Of a stretch of 49,122 bases of DNA, positions 1 through 8,480 are shown piece by piece. The DNA is from Microbispora catharanthi (GTDB lineage Bacteria; Actinomycetota; Actinomycetes; Streptosporangiales; Streptosporangiaceae): the NCBI RefSeq assembly GCF_006334915.2, contig NZ_VDMA02000039.1:1-49122 (forward strand), in the 5' to 3' direction. The notes beneath the pieces were generated by a model. That model ran no database searches. It was not told where the DNA came from and saw only the letters and a list, made by a program, of their open reading frames with translations. Numbering within the stretch: the stretch's first letter is position 1; the number at the start of each line of letters is the position of its first letter. A program made the position numbers and the translations under genes.

Positions 1-631
1 AGGTGTCGTCCACCCGGAAGACGTCGATGTCGGCCAGGTCCTCCCACAACACCGGGTTGGAATAGGTCGACGACGGCGGCCACGGCCCGTTCGTCGGACT
101 CGCCGACGGCGACGGCGACGGACTCGGCGAGGGACTCGGCGAGGGGGACGCCGAGGGGGACGCCGAGGGGCTGACACTGGGACTGGCGCTGGGACTGGGA
201 CTGGGGCTGGGGCTGGTGACGGTTCCACTGCAGGTGGTGCCGTTCAGCGCGAAGCTCGCCGGCACCGGATTGGACGAGGTCCAGGAGCCGTTGAAGCCGA
301 ACGACGTGCTGCCGCCGGTCGGGATGGCGCCGTTGTAGGAGGCGTTGGTCACGGTGACCTGGGCGCCCGACTGCGTATAGCTGCCGTTCCACAGTTGGCT
401 GATCGTCTGCCCGGCCGGGAACGACCAGGTCAGGCTCCAGCCGTTGACCGGGTCACCCAGGTTGACCACGTCCACGTTGGCACCGAAGCCGTCCTGCCAC
501 TGGTTGGTCACGGTGTAGGTGACCCGGCAGCCCGCGGCGGCGCGGGCGGAGCCGGCGGTCACGACTCCGAGGACGCTCAGTGCCGCGGCCATCCCGGCCG
601 CGAGCCAGCGCCGATGTCGAGTGAAGCGCAC
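1..631 (-). CDS. Secreted GH43-type glycosidase with N-terminal CBM2 (3' end outside window)
   Basis: Starts at GTG 631 with GGAG 8 bases upstream and runs off the window's left edge. It opens with a basic N-terminus and hydrophobic signal peptide ending near ARA, then a CBM2 cellulose/xylan-binding domain (Cys near both ends, conserved Trp in NGW and QLWNG, TVTNASYNG). A Ser-Pro linker of about 40 residues follows, then the beginning of a catalytic domain, NPVLWEDLADIDVFRVDDT. That last stretch matches my memory of the N-terminus of GH43 beta-xylosidase/arabinofuranosidases; the catalytic acids lie outside the window, so the subfamily is open. It sits 28 bases downstream of the esterase gene on the same strand and is probably cotranscribed. 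Expected role: trimming xylan side chains or xylo-oligosaccharides outside the cell. Confidence 0.8.
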   Translation of the reverse strand, partial: MRFTRHRRWLAAGMAAALSVLGVVTAGSARAAAGCRVTYTVTNQWQDGFGANVDVVNLGDPVNGWSLTWSFPAGQTISQLWNGSYTQSGAQVTVTNASYNGAIPTGGSTSFGFNGSWTSSNPVPASFALNGTTCSGTVTSPSPSPSPSASPSVSPSASPSASPSPSPSPSPSPSPSASPTNGPWPPSSTYSNPVLWEDLADIDVFRVDDT

Positions 632-659
632 GAGAATCTCCAAGGGGGATAGGGATTCG

Positions 660-1769
660 TCAGGAGACGGTGCAGGTCAGCGTGGGCACGCCGTTGGCGC
701 CGTTCCAGGTGCCGAGGAAGCCGAACTGGGTGCTCGCGCCCGCGCCGAGCGCGCCGTTGTAGTCGACGTTGCGGGCGGTGACCTGGGCGCCGCTGGCGCT
801 GATCGCGGCGTTCCACGACTGGGTGACCGTCTGGCCGTTGCCGAACCGCCAGCCGACCGTCCAGGAGGAGATGGCCGAGCTGCCTGCGGTCACGGTCACC
901 GTCGCCTGGAAGCCGCCGTCCCACTGCCCGGCGATCGCGTACGCGGCCGAGCACCCCGCGCCGCCCGGCGACGGACTGGGCGAGGGGCTGGCTGAGGGAC
1001 TGACCGAGGGGCTGGCTGAGGGGCTGGGCGACGGGCTGGGACCCTGACCGATGCTGCCGGGGACCGACTGGAGCGCCGCGTACCAGGCGGCGGCCATCTT
1101 GTCGTAGCCGTTCGCGGTGGGGTGGATGCCGTCGATCAGGTCGGCGGTGGTCAGCTTGCTGTGCATGTCGACCAGGTGGACGTGCTTGCCGCTGTTGACC
1201 TTGGACTGCACGATGCCGGGGATCGCCGCGTTGAAGGTGCGGGCGGCGGCCTCCTGGCCGGAGTTCGACAGCGGGATGATGGTCGCGACGAACACCTCGG
1301 CGTTCGGCGCCGCCGCGGTGATGTGGTCGATCAGCGTGGACAGCCGCTGCGGCGCGCCGGACACGTTGTAGTTCTGCAGCACGTCGTTGGTGCCGATGTG
1401 CAGCAACACCGTGCGGGGGGTGTAGTTGCGCAGCCAGCCGGTGATGTTCGCGTCGATCTGGTCGATCCGCCACCCGGGGTGTCCCTCGTGGTCGTGGTCG
1501 CCCAGGCTGGCGGGCCCGTTGTACTGCGACCCGACGAAGTCGATCGTGTAGCGGCCCGCGGCCAGGCGCTGCCACAACCCGATCCGGTAGCCACCGGGCA
1601 CCTGCGTGCCCTCGGTGATCGAGTCGCCCAGCGGCATCACCCGCACCCCGCCGTTGGACTCGGCGCGGGCGACGGCGGGCGCGATCGCAAGGACGGTCAC
1701 GGTCAGAAGCGCGGTGGTCAGCCGGCGTCTCCACCGGCTCCATCCGCGCCGATTTGTGAGCGTTAACAT
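660..1769 (-). CDS. Secreted SGNH/GDSL carbohydrate esterase (CE3-like) with C-terminal CBM2
   Basis: 369 residues from ATG 1769. An Arg-rich N-terminus and hydrophobic core ending ARA form a signal peptide. The SGNH blocks are all present: GDSITEG (nucleophile Ser about residue 50), a Gly block, GTND, and DGIHPT carrying the catalytic Asp and His. A Ser-Pro linker leads to a CBM2 domain at the C-terminus. The 'MPLGDSITEG..PGGYR' opening is typical of CE3 acetylxylan esterases, so deacetylation of xylan is the likely job. An upstream in-frame extension exists, but the signal peptide argues for this ATG; the nearest purine-rich stretch (GAAAGGG) is rather far, about 14 bases. It heads a two-gene operon with the GH43 gene, divergent from the xylanase. 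Confidence 0.85.
   Translation of the reverse strand: MLTLTNRRGWSRWRRRLTTALLTVTVLAIAPAVARAESNGGVRVMPLGDSITEGTQVPGGYRIGLWQRLAAGRYTIDFVGSQYNGPASLGDHDHEGHPGWRIDQIDANITGWLRNYTPRTVLLHIGTNDVLQNYNVSGAPQRLSTLIDHITAAAPNAEVFVATIIPLSNSGQEAAARTFNAAIPGIVQSKVNSGKHVHLVDMHSKLTTADLIDGIHPTANGYDKMAAAWYAALQSVPGSIGQGPSPSPSPSASPSVSPSASPSPSPSPGGAGCSAAYAIAGQWDGGFQATVTVTAGSSAISSWTVGWRFGNGQTVTQSWNAAISASGAQVTARNVDYNGALGAGASTQFGFLGTWNGANGVPTLTCTVS
1755..1768. promoter_or_regulatory. Second, imperfect copy of the esterase-operon operator
   Basis: TGTGAGCGTTAACA matches the perfect palindrome at 1880-1893 (TGTTAGCGCTAACA) at 12 of 14 positions and overlaps the start codon of the esterase gene. Two sites about 125 bp apart could allow looping by a LacI-type tetramer; that is inference. 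Confidence 0.45.
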
Positions 1770-1879
1770 CGCTGGTTGGTCAACCCTTTCGATGACGGTG
1801 AGGTGGGTAAGCGGGTCCCCGTCGTGGCCGACCCGCACGCCGCACGGGATCGGGCTCCGGTAGCGCTCGGCGGCACTGT

Positions 1880-1893
1880 TGTTAGCGCTAACA
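1880..1893. promoter_or_regulatory. LacI-family-type operator (perfect 14-bp palindrome)
   Basis: TGTTAGCGCTAACA is a perfect palindrome in the intergenic region about 110 bp upstream of the esterase start. The AGCGCT centre resembles CebR-type LacI operators of actinomycetes. It differs from the CGAAAC-type motif upstream of the xylanase and of the LacI gene at 3932-4966, so the esterase/GH43 operon may answer to a different LacI regulator. Confidence 0.6.
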
Positions 1894-2075
1894 TCGGTGC
1901 AACGAGTCGTTCGCTCCTCTCCTCGGGATGACCGGGGTGGTGGTGCGCCGGAGCAAATACGACGTGAGGAGCGCCCGTCAAGGTCGAGCTCGCGCCCTGT
2001 TCCGCCCTTCCGCCCGGCCTACGCGTCTCAACTGCCGGGATGGGACGCGAACGCACCGCCGGGGGGAGGTGCGGT

Positions 2076-2090
2076 GATGAAACGTTCATC
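2076..2090. promoter_or_regulatory. Inverted repeat upstream of xylanase
   Basis: GATGAA-ACG-TTCATC: 6-bp perfect arms around 3 bases, containing AAACGTTC like the motif at 2195. It lies in the esterase-xylanase intergenic region, so it could serve either promoter. Confidence 0.35.
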
Positions 2091-2194
2091 GGAAGCCGGG
2101 TCGCGACGGCCGACGTCAGGAGCGGCCGGAAAATTACATCGGCATGTCAGGGACGTCTATGCAGCATGCAGGCATCTCGAGGCTCTGCGGGCAT

Positions 2195-2244
2195 CGAAAC
2201 GTTCTGGCAACACTCTTGACACGTTTCGGGATGATTTCCAGACT
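2195..2244 (+). promoter_or_regulatory. Xylanase promoter with flanking CGAAACGT operator half-sites
   Basis: TTGACA (2216-2221), a 17-base spacer and CAGACT (2239-2244) form a good housekeeping-type promoter. CGAAACGT (2195-2202) lies just upstream of the -35 box, and its perfect inverse ACGTTTCG (2221-2228) lies in the spacer. The motif resembles the CGAAACTTTCG element that I recall being reported upstream of actinomycete xylanase genes. A repressor bound here would block polymerase. The 5' leader to the ATG would be about 130 bases. Confidence 0.6.
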
Positions 2245-2383
2245 GACTCCCCGAGGCGGCTCCTCCTGCCGGGGTCGGTGGTGGACGGCAGGGGCCGCAG
2301 TTTCGACGCGGCGACGGACCGCGTGCTGCTTTCGCGGGCGTCTATCCGCGTTCCCTCATTGATTTCGCAGTGGAGGCTCAGGC

Positions 2384-3856
2384 ATGGGCGAAAACCCCTT
2401 ATCCGCCGACGGAGGACGGCGACCGCTCGTCGGCACCCGCCGGCTGCTGGTCGTCGGCGCCCTCGGCGCCCTCGGCACGGTCACCGCACTCGCGGCGTCC
2501 GTCCCCGCCGGCGCCGCCGCCGGCACGCTGGGCGCGGCCGCCGCCCAGAGCGGCCGCTACTACGGCGCCGCGATCGCCGCCGGTCACATGAACGACTCGA
2601 CCTACGTGGCCACCTGGGACCGGGAGTTCAACGCCGTCACCCCGGAAAACGAGATGAAGTGGGACGCCACCGAGCCCTCACGCGGCTCGTTCCGCTTCAC
2701 CTCCGCCGACCAGATCGTCAGCCACGCCCAGAGCAAGGGCATGAAGATCCGCGGGCACACGCTGGTCTGGCACCAGCAGCTGCCCAGCTGGGTCAGCGGC
2801 CTGTCCACCAGCGACCTGCGCTCGGCGCTGGTCAACCACATCAACAACGTGATGGGCCATTACAAGGGCAAGATCTACGCCTGGGACGTGGTCAACGAGG
2901 CGTTCGCCGACGGCGGCGCGGTCGGCACCCTGCGCAGCTCGGTCTGGACGCAGAAACTCGGCAACGGCTTCATCGAGGAGGCCTTCCGCGCCGCGCGGGC
3001 GGCCGACCCGAGCGCCAAGCTCTGCTACAACGACTACAACATCGACAACGCCACGGCCGCCAAGACCCAAGGCGTCTACAACATGGTCAAGGACTTCAAG
3101 GCGCGCGGCGTGCCGATCGACTGCGTCGGGCTGCAGTCGCACCTGTCGTCGGGGTCGGTGCCCTCCAACTACCAGCAGAACATCGCCCAGTTCGCCGCGC
3201 TCGGCGTCGACGTCCAGATCACCGAGCTCGACATCGGCGGCTCGGGCTCCGGCCAGGCCGACGCCTACCGCCGTGTCACCCAGGCATGCACGGCCGTGCC
3301 CCGCTGCACCGGCATCACGGTGTGGGGCATCACCGACAAGTACTCCTGGCGCAGCGGCGACACCCCGCTGCTGTTCGACGGCAACTACAACAAGAAGCAG
3401 GCGTACACGGCCGTCCTCGACGCCCTCAACGCCGCGACCCCGAACACGAGCCCGTCTCCGAACACGAGCCCGTCTCCGAACACGAGCCCGTCCCCGAACA
3501 CGAGCCCGAACACCAGTCCGTCCCCGCGTACCAGCCCGTCCTCGACGCCGTCTCCGGTGACGGGGGCGTGCTCGGCGACGATCGAGACGACCAACAGCTG
3601 GCCGGGCGGGTTCCAGTCGACGGTGACCGTACGGGCGGGCAGCGCGGCGGTCAACGGCTGGACCGTGAAGTGGACCTGGCCGAGCGGGCAGACCATCAGC
3701 AGCCTGTGGAACGGCACGCAGAGCGTGTCCGGGTCCTCCGTGACGGTCCGCAACGCGGACTACAACGGCTCGATCGCGGCCGGGGGGTCCACCACCTTCG
3801 GCTTCACCGCCAACGGCAGCGCGGCCACGCCGTCCGTCACCTGCACCAGCCCCTGA
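2384..3856 (+). CDS. Secreted GH10 endo-1,4-beta-xylanase with C-terminal CBM2
   Basis: 490 residues; ATG 2384 has GGAGG 7-8 bases upstream. A signal peptide with RR pairs (RRPLVGTRRLLVVG) occupies about residues 11-45, so Sec or Tat export is possible. The GH10 barrel spans about 55-350: TPENEMKWD, HTLVWH, acid/base Glu172 in DVVNEAF, and nucleophile Glu281 in ITELDIG. A Pro/Thr/Ser linker (about 351-392) encoded by 18-bp repeats leads to a CBM2 (about 393-490). All expected catalytic residues are present and the length is normal. It is the main depolymerising enzyme of this xylan locus; the neighbouring esterase and GH43 would remove acetyl and side groups. Confidence 0.95.
   Translation: MGENPLSADGGRRPLVGTRRLLVVGALGALGTVTALAASVPAGAAAGTLGAAAAQSGRYYGAAIAAGHMNDSTYVATWDREFNAVTPENEMKWDATEPSRGSFRFTSADQIVSHAQSKGMKIRGHTLVWHQQLPSWVSGLSTSDLRSALVNHINNVMGHYKGKIYAWDVVNEAFADGGAVGTLRSSVWTQKLGNGFIEEAFRAARAADPSAKLCYNDYNIDNATAAKTQGVYNMVKDFKARGVPIDCVGLQSHLSSGSVPSNYQQNIAQFAALGVDVQITELDIGGSGSGQADAYRRVTQACTAVPRCTGITVWGITDKYSWRSGDTPLLFDGNYNKKQAYTAVLDALNAATPNTSPSPNTSPSPNTSPSPNTSPNTSPSPRTSPSSTPSPVTGACSATIETTNSWPGGFQSTVTVRAGSAAVNGWTVKWTWPSGQTISSLWNGTQSVSGSSVTVRNADYNGSIAAGGSTTFGFTANGSAATPSVTCTSP
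3441..3545 (+). repeat. Tandem 18-bp repeats encoding the xylanase linker
   Basis: Units of AACACGAGCCCGTCTCCG (Asn-Thr-Ser-Pro-Ser-Pro) are repeated nearly exactly, then drift. Ser-Pro linkers in the two neighbouring secreted enzymes (about 95-230 and 960-1045) are encoded by comparable short repeats. Such tracts can expand or contract by slippage. Confidence 0.8.
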
Positions 3857-3931
3857 CGGCCTGTACCAGGGCCGCTACCCCAGCTCCGGCACCTCCGGTG
3901 CGGCGTACCCCGTCGCGCCGGAGGTTCGCCT

Positions 3932-4966
3932 TCAGCGCTTCGGAGGAGCGGTGCTCTCGCGTACGACGAGGGTCGTGGCGAACTCCTTGCGGTGATGGGG
4001 GAGGGGCTCGCCCCTGGCGAGCGTCACCAGCATGGCGGCCGCCGCCCCCGCCATCTCGGTCAGCGGCTGGTGGATCGTGGTCAGCGGCGGAATAGCCCAC
4101 CGCACCGGCGGCATGTCGTCGAAGCCGACGACGCTGAGGTCCTCGGGGATGCGCAGCCCCATCTGGTGGGCCGCGTGGTAGACCCCGATGGCCTGGCCGT
4201 CGTTGGAGGCGAAGACGGCCGTGGGCGGGTCGGACAGACGCAGCAGCCGGTGGGTGTGTGTCAGGCCGTCCTCGATCTGGTAGTCGCCCTGGCAGATCAG
4301 ATCAGGGTCGACGGGCACCCCGGCCGTGTCGAGCGCGGCGCGGTAGCCGTCGAGACGCGCCCGGCTGGACAGCGCGTGCGACGGCCCGGTGATGATGGCG
4401 ATCCGCCGATGGCCCAGATCAAGCAGGTGGCGGGTGGCGGTGAGCCCGCCGTTCCAGTTGCCCGCGCCGACCGAGGGGACGCGGTGTCCCGGGTCGCCGG
4501 TCGGGTCGAGGAGGACGAGGGGGATCTTGTGCGTGGCGAGCCGCTCACGCTGGACGTCGGTCAGGCTGGAGAAGACCGCGATGACGCCGGCGGGGCGGCG
4601 GCCGAGCACGTCTTCGAGCCAGTCGGCGCCGGGGACGTGGTTGCCCTGTAACTCGGAGATCGCCACGGCCATGTGATGCTCGCGCGCGACCTGTCCCACC
4701 CCCCGGGCGATCTCCGTCGGGTAGTCGCCCGCCAGTTCGTGGAAGACCAGCTCCAGCACGGCGGCGGGGCTGGAGCGCCGCCGCTGCCTGCGGAAGCCGT
4801 GCTCACGGATGAGGCCCTCGATGAGGGCGCGCGTCTCCGGCGCCACCGCGGACCTGCCGTTGACCACCTTGGAGACCGTCGCCTTCGACACTCCCGCGAG
4901 TTCGGCGAGCTGTGCGAGGGTCAGCGGTTCTGGGTCGGATGCGGGCGGCTCGTCGACAACGGTCAC
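3932..4966 (-). CDS. LacI-family transcriptional repressor, probable regulator of the xylan genes
   Basis: 344 residues from GTG 4966. The LacI helix-turn-helix is clear (LAQLAELAGVSKATVSKVVNG), followed by a periplasmic-binding-protein-like sugar-sensing domain (GVIAVFSS, GHRRIAIITG, TAVFASNDGQAIGV, LSVVGFDDMPP). In-frame sequence continues upstream, but the family normally begins about 20 residues before the HTH, so I chose this GTG; no strong ribosome site supports it. Position downstream of and convergent with the xylanase, plus a CGAAACATTC motif in its own upstream region (5004-5013), suggests it controls the xylanase and itself. The ligand is unknown; xylo-oligosaccharide is the natural guess. 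Confidence 0.85.
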   Translation of the reverse strand: MTVVDEPPASDPEPLTLAQLAELAGVSKATVSKVVNGRSAVAPETRALIEGLIREHGFRRQRRRSSPAAVLELVFHELAGDYPTEIARGVGQVAREHHMAVAISELQGNHVPGADWLEDVLGRRPAGVIAVFSSLTDVQRERLATHKIPLVLLDPTGDPGHRVPSVGAGNWNGGLTATRHLLDLGHRRIAIITGPSHALSSRARLDGYRAALDTAGVPVDPDLICQGDYQIEDGLTHTHRLLRLSDPPTAVFASNDGQAIGVYHAAHQMGLRIPEDLSVVGFDDMPPVRWAIPPLTTIHQPLTEMAGAAAAMLVTLARGEPLPHHRKEFATTLVVRESTAPPKR

Positions 4967-5003
4967 AAGGCGCAGTCTAACGTCGAGTCGTGGATAAAAC
5001 TCT

Positions 5004-5013
5004 GAATGTTTCG
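5004..5013. promoter_or_regulatory. CGAAACATTC motif upstream of the LacI gene
   Basis: On the minus strand this reads CGAAACATTC, one base different from CGAAACGTTC at 2195-2204 before the xylanase. It lies 38-47 bases upstream of the LacI start codon, where an autoregulatory operator would be expected. A related imperfect palindrome, CGAAAGTTTTCG, is at 5067-5078. Confidence 0.45.
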
Positions 5014-5087
5014 GTGATCGGCCGAATAATTTCAGTCGGCGGCCGAGTTCGTCCTGATGCTGCCCACGAAAGTTTTCGGAAACCGGT

Positions 5088-5939
5088 TTATCCGGCGAGT
5101 GTCGGCACACCGAGTGCGGTGAGGGATGCGAGGCGTTCGGCGTCCTCGGTGCCGGGCTCGGCCGTGTAGACCATGATGCGCAGGTCGCCGCCCGTCACGG
5201 TGAGCACGTCGCAGTCCAGTGTCAGGGGACCGACGTCCGGATGGTCGATGGTCTTGCGCCCGGCCTCGTGCCGGTCGACGGCACCGGAATCCCACAGCTC
5301 GGCGAACCGCTCGCTGTTCACGCGCAGATCAGCGACCAGCCGCCGCAGCCGCTGGTCGGCCGGGTAGCGGTCGGCGGTCGCGCGCAGGTCGGCGACCAGG
5401 GCCGCCTCGAACGCCCGCAGGGACTCCGGAGTGTGCCGGGTCCGGCTCCCGGGGCCGAGGAAGTGCCGCCACACCGCGTTGCGCTGGTCGCCGCGCCACT
5501 CCGACGGGTCGCCCATCAACGCGGCGTACGGCGGGTTGGCCAGGAGCAGCGTCCAGCACGCGTCGAAGACCGCGACGGGGGTGCCGGCCAGCCGGTCCAG
5601 CAGCCGCCGGACGCTCGGCGTGATGTGCGCCGGCACCGTCTCCGGGCCCGGTGGCGCCAGCCCGGCCAGCCGGAACAGGTGTGCGCGCTCGGTGCCCGAC
5701 AGCCGCAGGGCCCGGGCGAGGGCCTCGACGACCTGGGCCGACGGGTGGGACGCTCGGCCCTGTTCGAGCCGGGTGACGTAGTCGACGGAGATGCCGGCCA
5801 GCAGGGCCAGCTCCTCACGGCGCAGTCCGGCCGCGCGCCGCTGTCCGGCCGCGGGCAGTCCGGCGGTCTCGGGCGCGACCCGGTCGCGCCAGCGGCGTAC
5901 CGCCTCGCCGAACGCTCCGGTCATTCCTTCCGTCGCCAT
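5088..5939 (-). CDS. XRE-family regulator with MmyB-like ligand-binding domain
   Basis: 283 residues from ATG 5939 (a GTG two codons upstream is also possible; neither has a clear ribosome site). An XRE helix-turn-helix spans about residues 30-85 (GLRREELALLAGISVDYVTRLEQGRASHPS). The C-terminal MmyB-like domain follows (VAVFDACWTLLLANPPYAALMG, RFAELWDSGAVDRHEAGRKTIDHPDVGPLTLDCDVL). Such proteins usually control a divergent oxidoreductase; here the divergent neighbour is a HIT protein. A second member of the family is at 36408-37292 and a fragment of a third at about 34830-34945. Confidence 0.85.
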   Translation of the reverse strand: MATEGMTGAFGEAVRRWRDRVAPETAGLPAAGQRRAAGLRREELALLAGISVDYVTRLEQGRASHPSAQVVEALARALRLSGTERAHLFRLAGLAPPGPETVPAHITPSVRRLLDRLAGTPVAVFDACWTLLLANPPYAALMGDPSEWRGDQRNAVWRHFLGPGSRTRHTPESLRAFEAALVADLRATADRYPADQRLRRLVADLRVNSERFAELWDSGAVDRHEAGRKTIDHPDVGPLTLDCDVLTVTGGDLRIMVYTAEPGTEDAERLASLTALGVPTLAG

Positions 5940-6056
5940 GCCCACCAGTGTGCACCCGAGCGCTTCCAGGACCGGCCGGTAGGTTCACGACGTATCCGCA
6001 CATCGAAGACCCCGAGGCCCTCTTGCGTCTCCTGGTCGGCTCTGCACCATGTGCGT

Positions 6057-6506
6057 ATGAGAGAGCATGAGGAACCCGGCTGCGTCTTCTGCGCGATTCT
6101 CCGCGGCGAGGCCGAGGCGAGCATCCCCTATGCGGACGACCGCGTGATGGTGATCATGACTATCGGGGCGGTGACGCCCGGCCACCTTCTCGTGATTCCC
6201 CGCGTTCACGCCGTCGGCCTGGAAGACCTGGACGAGGAGACGAGCACACACGTCTGGAGGATCGGCCACCGCATGGGGCGGGCTCTGCGGCGTTCGGGCC
6301 TTCGATGCGAGGGCGTGAACATCTTCCTGGCGGACGGCAAGGCCGCCTTCCAGGAGGTCTTCCATCTCCACCTGCACGTGTTCCCCCGATTCAAGGAGGA
6401 TGGCTTCCGGATAGAGGCCGACTGGGGCACCAGGGACCGAGGCCTGCTCGACCGGGACGCCGAAGCGGTGCGATCCGGACTGGCGGCCCTGGGATCTCCG
6501 GACTGA
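6057..6506 (+). CDS. HIT-family nucleotide hydrolase/transferase
   Basis: 149 residues. It carries the zinc-type N-terminus CVFCAILRGE and the histidine-triad motif HLHLHVFPR near residues 100-108, with the conserved GHLLVIPRVH segment. HIT proteins hydrolyse or transfer nucleotidyl groups from dinucleotides or AMP conjugates in the cytoplasm. Start ATG 6057 precedes CVFC by 9 residues, as in most family members; GTG 6051 is an alternative. It is convergent with the MFS gene at 6532, 25 bases apart. Confidence 0.85.
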   Translation: MREHEEPGCVFCAILRGEAEASIPYADDRVMVIMTIGAVTPGHLLVIPRVHAVGLEDLDEETSTHVWRIGHRMGRALRRSGLRCEGVNIFLADGKAAFQEVFHLHLHVFPRFKEDGFRIEADWGTRDRGLLDRDAEAVRSGLAALGSPD

Positions 6507-6531
6507 CGACGGACGGGAACTCTGGCCCGAG

Positions 6532-7989
6532 TCACCGGCGCCGGTCGAGGTCCTCGAACAGGGCCGCCGCCCGTACGGCGGTGTCCTGAGCCCGGCGCCC
6601 GGTGCTGAGCAGCGCGAGGGTCAGGATGCCGGCGCCGAGTCCGAGCACCAGCCACCACACGCCGTGCTCCGCGCTGGTGTAGGCCGTGCCGCCGCGGGCC
6701 ACGGCCGATCCCAGGAGCGTTCCGGCGATCGCGACGCCCAGGGTGGTGCCGGTCTGCCGGCCGGCCGAGGCCAGCGAGGCCGCCACCCCGGCCATCGAGC
6801 GGGGCATGCCGGAGACCGCCGTGTTGGTGATCGGCGGGTTCACGGTGCCCAGGAAGACGCCGAACAGCAGATAGGTCGCGAGCACCGCCGGCAGCGGGGT
6901 GGCCGGTCCGAGCCAGAGTGACGCGCCGCCGCCCAGCGCCAGTGCGCTTCCGGCGACCACCAGCGGCAGCCGGGGACCGCGGGTGCCGACCAGCCGGCCG
7001 GTGAGCGGGGAGAGCAGCACGACCAGCGCGCCGACCGGGAGCAGGCACAGCCCGGCCGCCAGCGCCGGCATGCCGCGCACGTCCTGGAGATACTGGGTGG
7101 TCACGAACAGGAACGCCCCGAACCCGCACAGGGCGAACAGCGCCATCAGGATCGCGGCGCCGAACGGCACGCTGCGAAACAGGCGCAGCTCCAGCAGCGG
7201 GTCGGCGCGGCGCGGCTCGTAGGCGAGGATGCCCAGCACGGCGATTACGGCGACGGCGAGCAGGCCGAGGATGACCGGCGAGGTCCAGCCCATCGCCCTG
7301 GACTCGGTGACCGCGTAGACGACCCCGCCCAGCAGCAGGATCATCAGAGCCTGTCCCACCGGGTCGAACCGGCGCGCCCTTGCGGCGCGGGACTCGGGCA
7401 CGAACAACGCGGTGCACACGATCGCGGCGGCCGCGATCGGCACATTGATCCAGAAGACCGAGCGCCAGCCGAAGCCGTCGACCAGGGCGCCGCCGAGGAT
7501 CGGGCCCAGTGCCAGCGCCAGGCCGCTCATGGAGCCGAACACGCCGATGGCCCTGGCCCGCTCGGCCGGTTCGGGGAAGGTGTTGGCGACGATCGCCATC
7601 GCCACAGGGTTGAGCATCGTGCCGCCGACGGCCTGCAGCGCACGCGCCGCGACCAGCCAGCCGGTGCTGGGCGCCAGGCCGCAGAGCAGCGAGCCGAGCC
7701 CGAAGGCGGCCAGACCGATCTGGAAGACGCGCCGGCGGCCCACCCGGTCGGCCATGGACCCGGCCAGCACCAGGAAACCGGCCAGCACCAGCGTGTACGC
7801 GTCGATCGTCCATTGCAGGCCGGACACCGAGGCGTTCAGGTCGCGGCGGATCGCCGGCAGCGCGACGTTGACGATGGAGATGTCCATCACCACGACGACG
7901 ATGCTGGCGCAGCAGACGGCGAGCACCAGGAACCGGCGGCGCCGGCTGAGCTCGCCCACGTCGGGCCGTAGCGGGATTGAAGCAGTCAT
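6532..7989 (-). CDS. MFS drug exporter, DHA2 (EmrB/QacA) type
   Basis: 485 residues from ATG 7989, with about 14 hydrophobic segments. Motif D1/A-like sequences are present: DISIVNVALPAIRRDLN at the N-terminus, GSMADRVGRRRVF between helices 2 and 3, and motif C GLALALGPILGG in helix 5. It is predicted to be a proton-driven exporter of drugs or metabolites in the cytoplasmic membrane. No dedicated TetR/MarR gene adjoins it. The reading frame extends 14 codons further upstream, but the chosen ATG fits family N-termini (MTASI...). Confidence 0.85.
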   Translation of the reverse strand: MTASIPLRPDVGELSRRRRFLVLAVCCASIVVVVMDISIVNVALPAIRRDLNASVSGLQWTIDAYTLVLAGFLVLAGSMADRVGRRRVFQIGLAAFGLGSLLCGLAPSTGWLVAARALQAVGGTMLNPVAMAIVANTFPEPAERARAIGVFGSMSGLALALGPILGGALVDGFGWRSVFWINVPIAAAAIVCTALFVPESRAARARRFDPVGQALMILLLGGVVYAVTESRAMGWTSPVILGLLAVAVIAVLGILAYEPRRADPLLELRLFRSVPFGAAILMALFALCGFGAFLFVTTQYLQDVRGMPALAAGLCLLPVGALVVLLSPLTGRLVGTRGPRLPLVVAGSALALGGGASLWLGPATPLPAVLATYLLFGVFLGTVNPPITNTAVSGMPRSMAGVAASLASAGRQTGTTLGVAIAGTLLGSAVARGGTAYTSAEHGVWWLVLGLGAGILTLALLSTGRRAQDTAVRAAALFEDLDRRR

Positions 7990-8057
7990 GACCGCGACGC
8001 TAGGAATTCGAGCGCGCTCGAGGTCAAGCACAGCGGCGGGCCGTGGCCGGCTCCGGC

Positions 8058-8480
8058 ATGATGGCGTGCATGGCTTCGGAATCCAGGCACATCAGCGTGT
8101 GGATCGACCGGCACGCGGCCGACGTCTACGAATACGCGTCGAACCCGGCCAACCTCCCGGAATGGGCTCCGGGGCTCGGCAGCTCGGTGGAGAACGTCGA
8201 CGGACAGTGGTACGTGGAGACCCCCTCGGGCCGGGTCGGCCTGGCCTTCGCGGAGCGAAACGAGTACGGCGTTCTCGACCACGACGTCACGCTGCCCTCC
8301 GGGCAGGTCGTCTACAACCCGATGCGGGTCATCCCCGACGGCGACGTCTGCGAGGTGGTCTTCACCCTGCGCCGCCTTCCGGGTGTGAACGACGAGGAAT
8401 TCGCCCGCGACGCGGGCCTCGTCCAGGCCGACCTCACCCGGTTGAAGCACATACGGGAATCCGCCGCTCAAGCACAGTAA
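8058..8480 (+). CDS. SRPBCC/START-like superfamily protein
   Basis: About 140 residues. It begins with SRHISVWIDRHAADVYEYASNPANLPEWAPG, the usual opening of polyketide-cyclase/SRPBCC folds, and ends with an amphipathic helix (EFARDAGLVQADLTRLKHI). The fold binds a hydrophobic ligand; the ligand cannot be told. Three in-frame ATGs (8058, 8061, 8070) compete and none has a convincing ribosome site. It is divergent from the DHA2 exporter and 90 bases ahead of another MFS gene. Confidence 0.75.
   Translation: MMACMASESRHISVWIDRHAADVYEYASNPANLPEWAPGLGSSVENVDGQWYVETPSGRVGLAFAERNEYGVLDHDVTLPSGQVVYNPMRVIPDGDVCEVVFTLRRLPGVNDEEFARDAGLVQADLTRLKHIRESAAQAQ

Noticed and set aside
100..230. CRISPR-like short repeats in the Ser-Pro linker regions
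   Set aside because: They are in-frame codon repeats encoding Ser-Pro linkers, with no spacers; no CRISPR array is seen in the window.
1122..1766. Long plus-strand frames across the esterase gene, and similar antisense frames across rph, SARP, MFS and other genes
   Set aside because: High-GC DNA gives long antisense frames. Their products are Arg/Gly/Ala-rich with no fold features, while the opposite strand encodes clear families.
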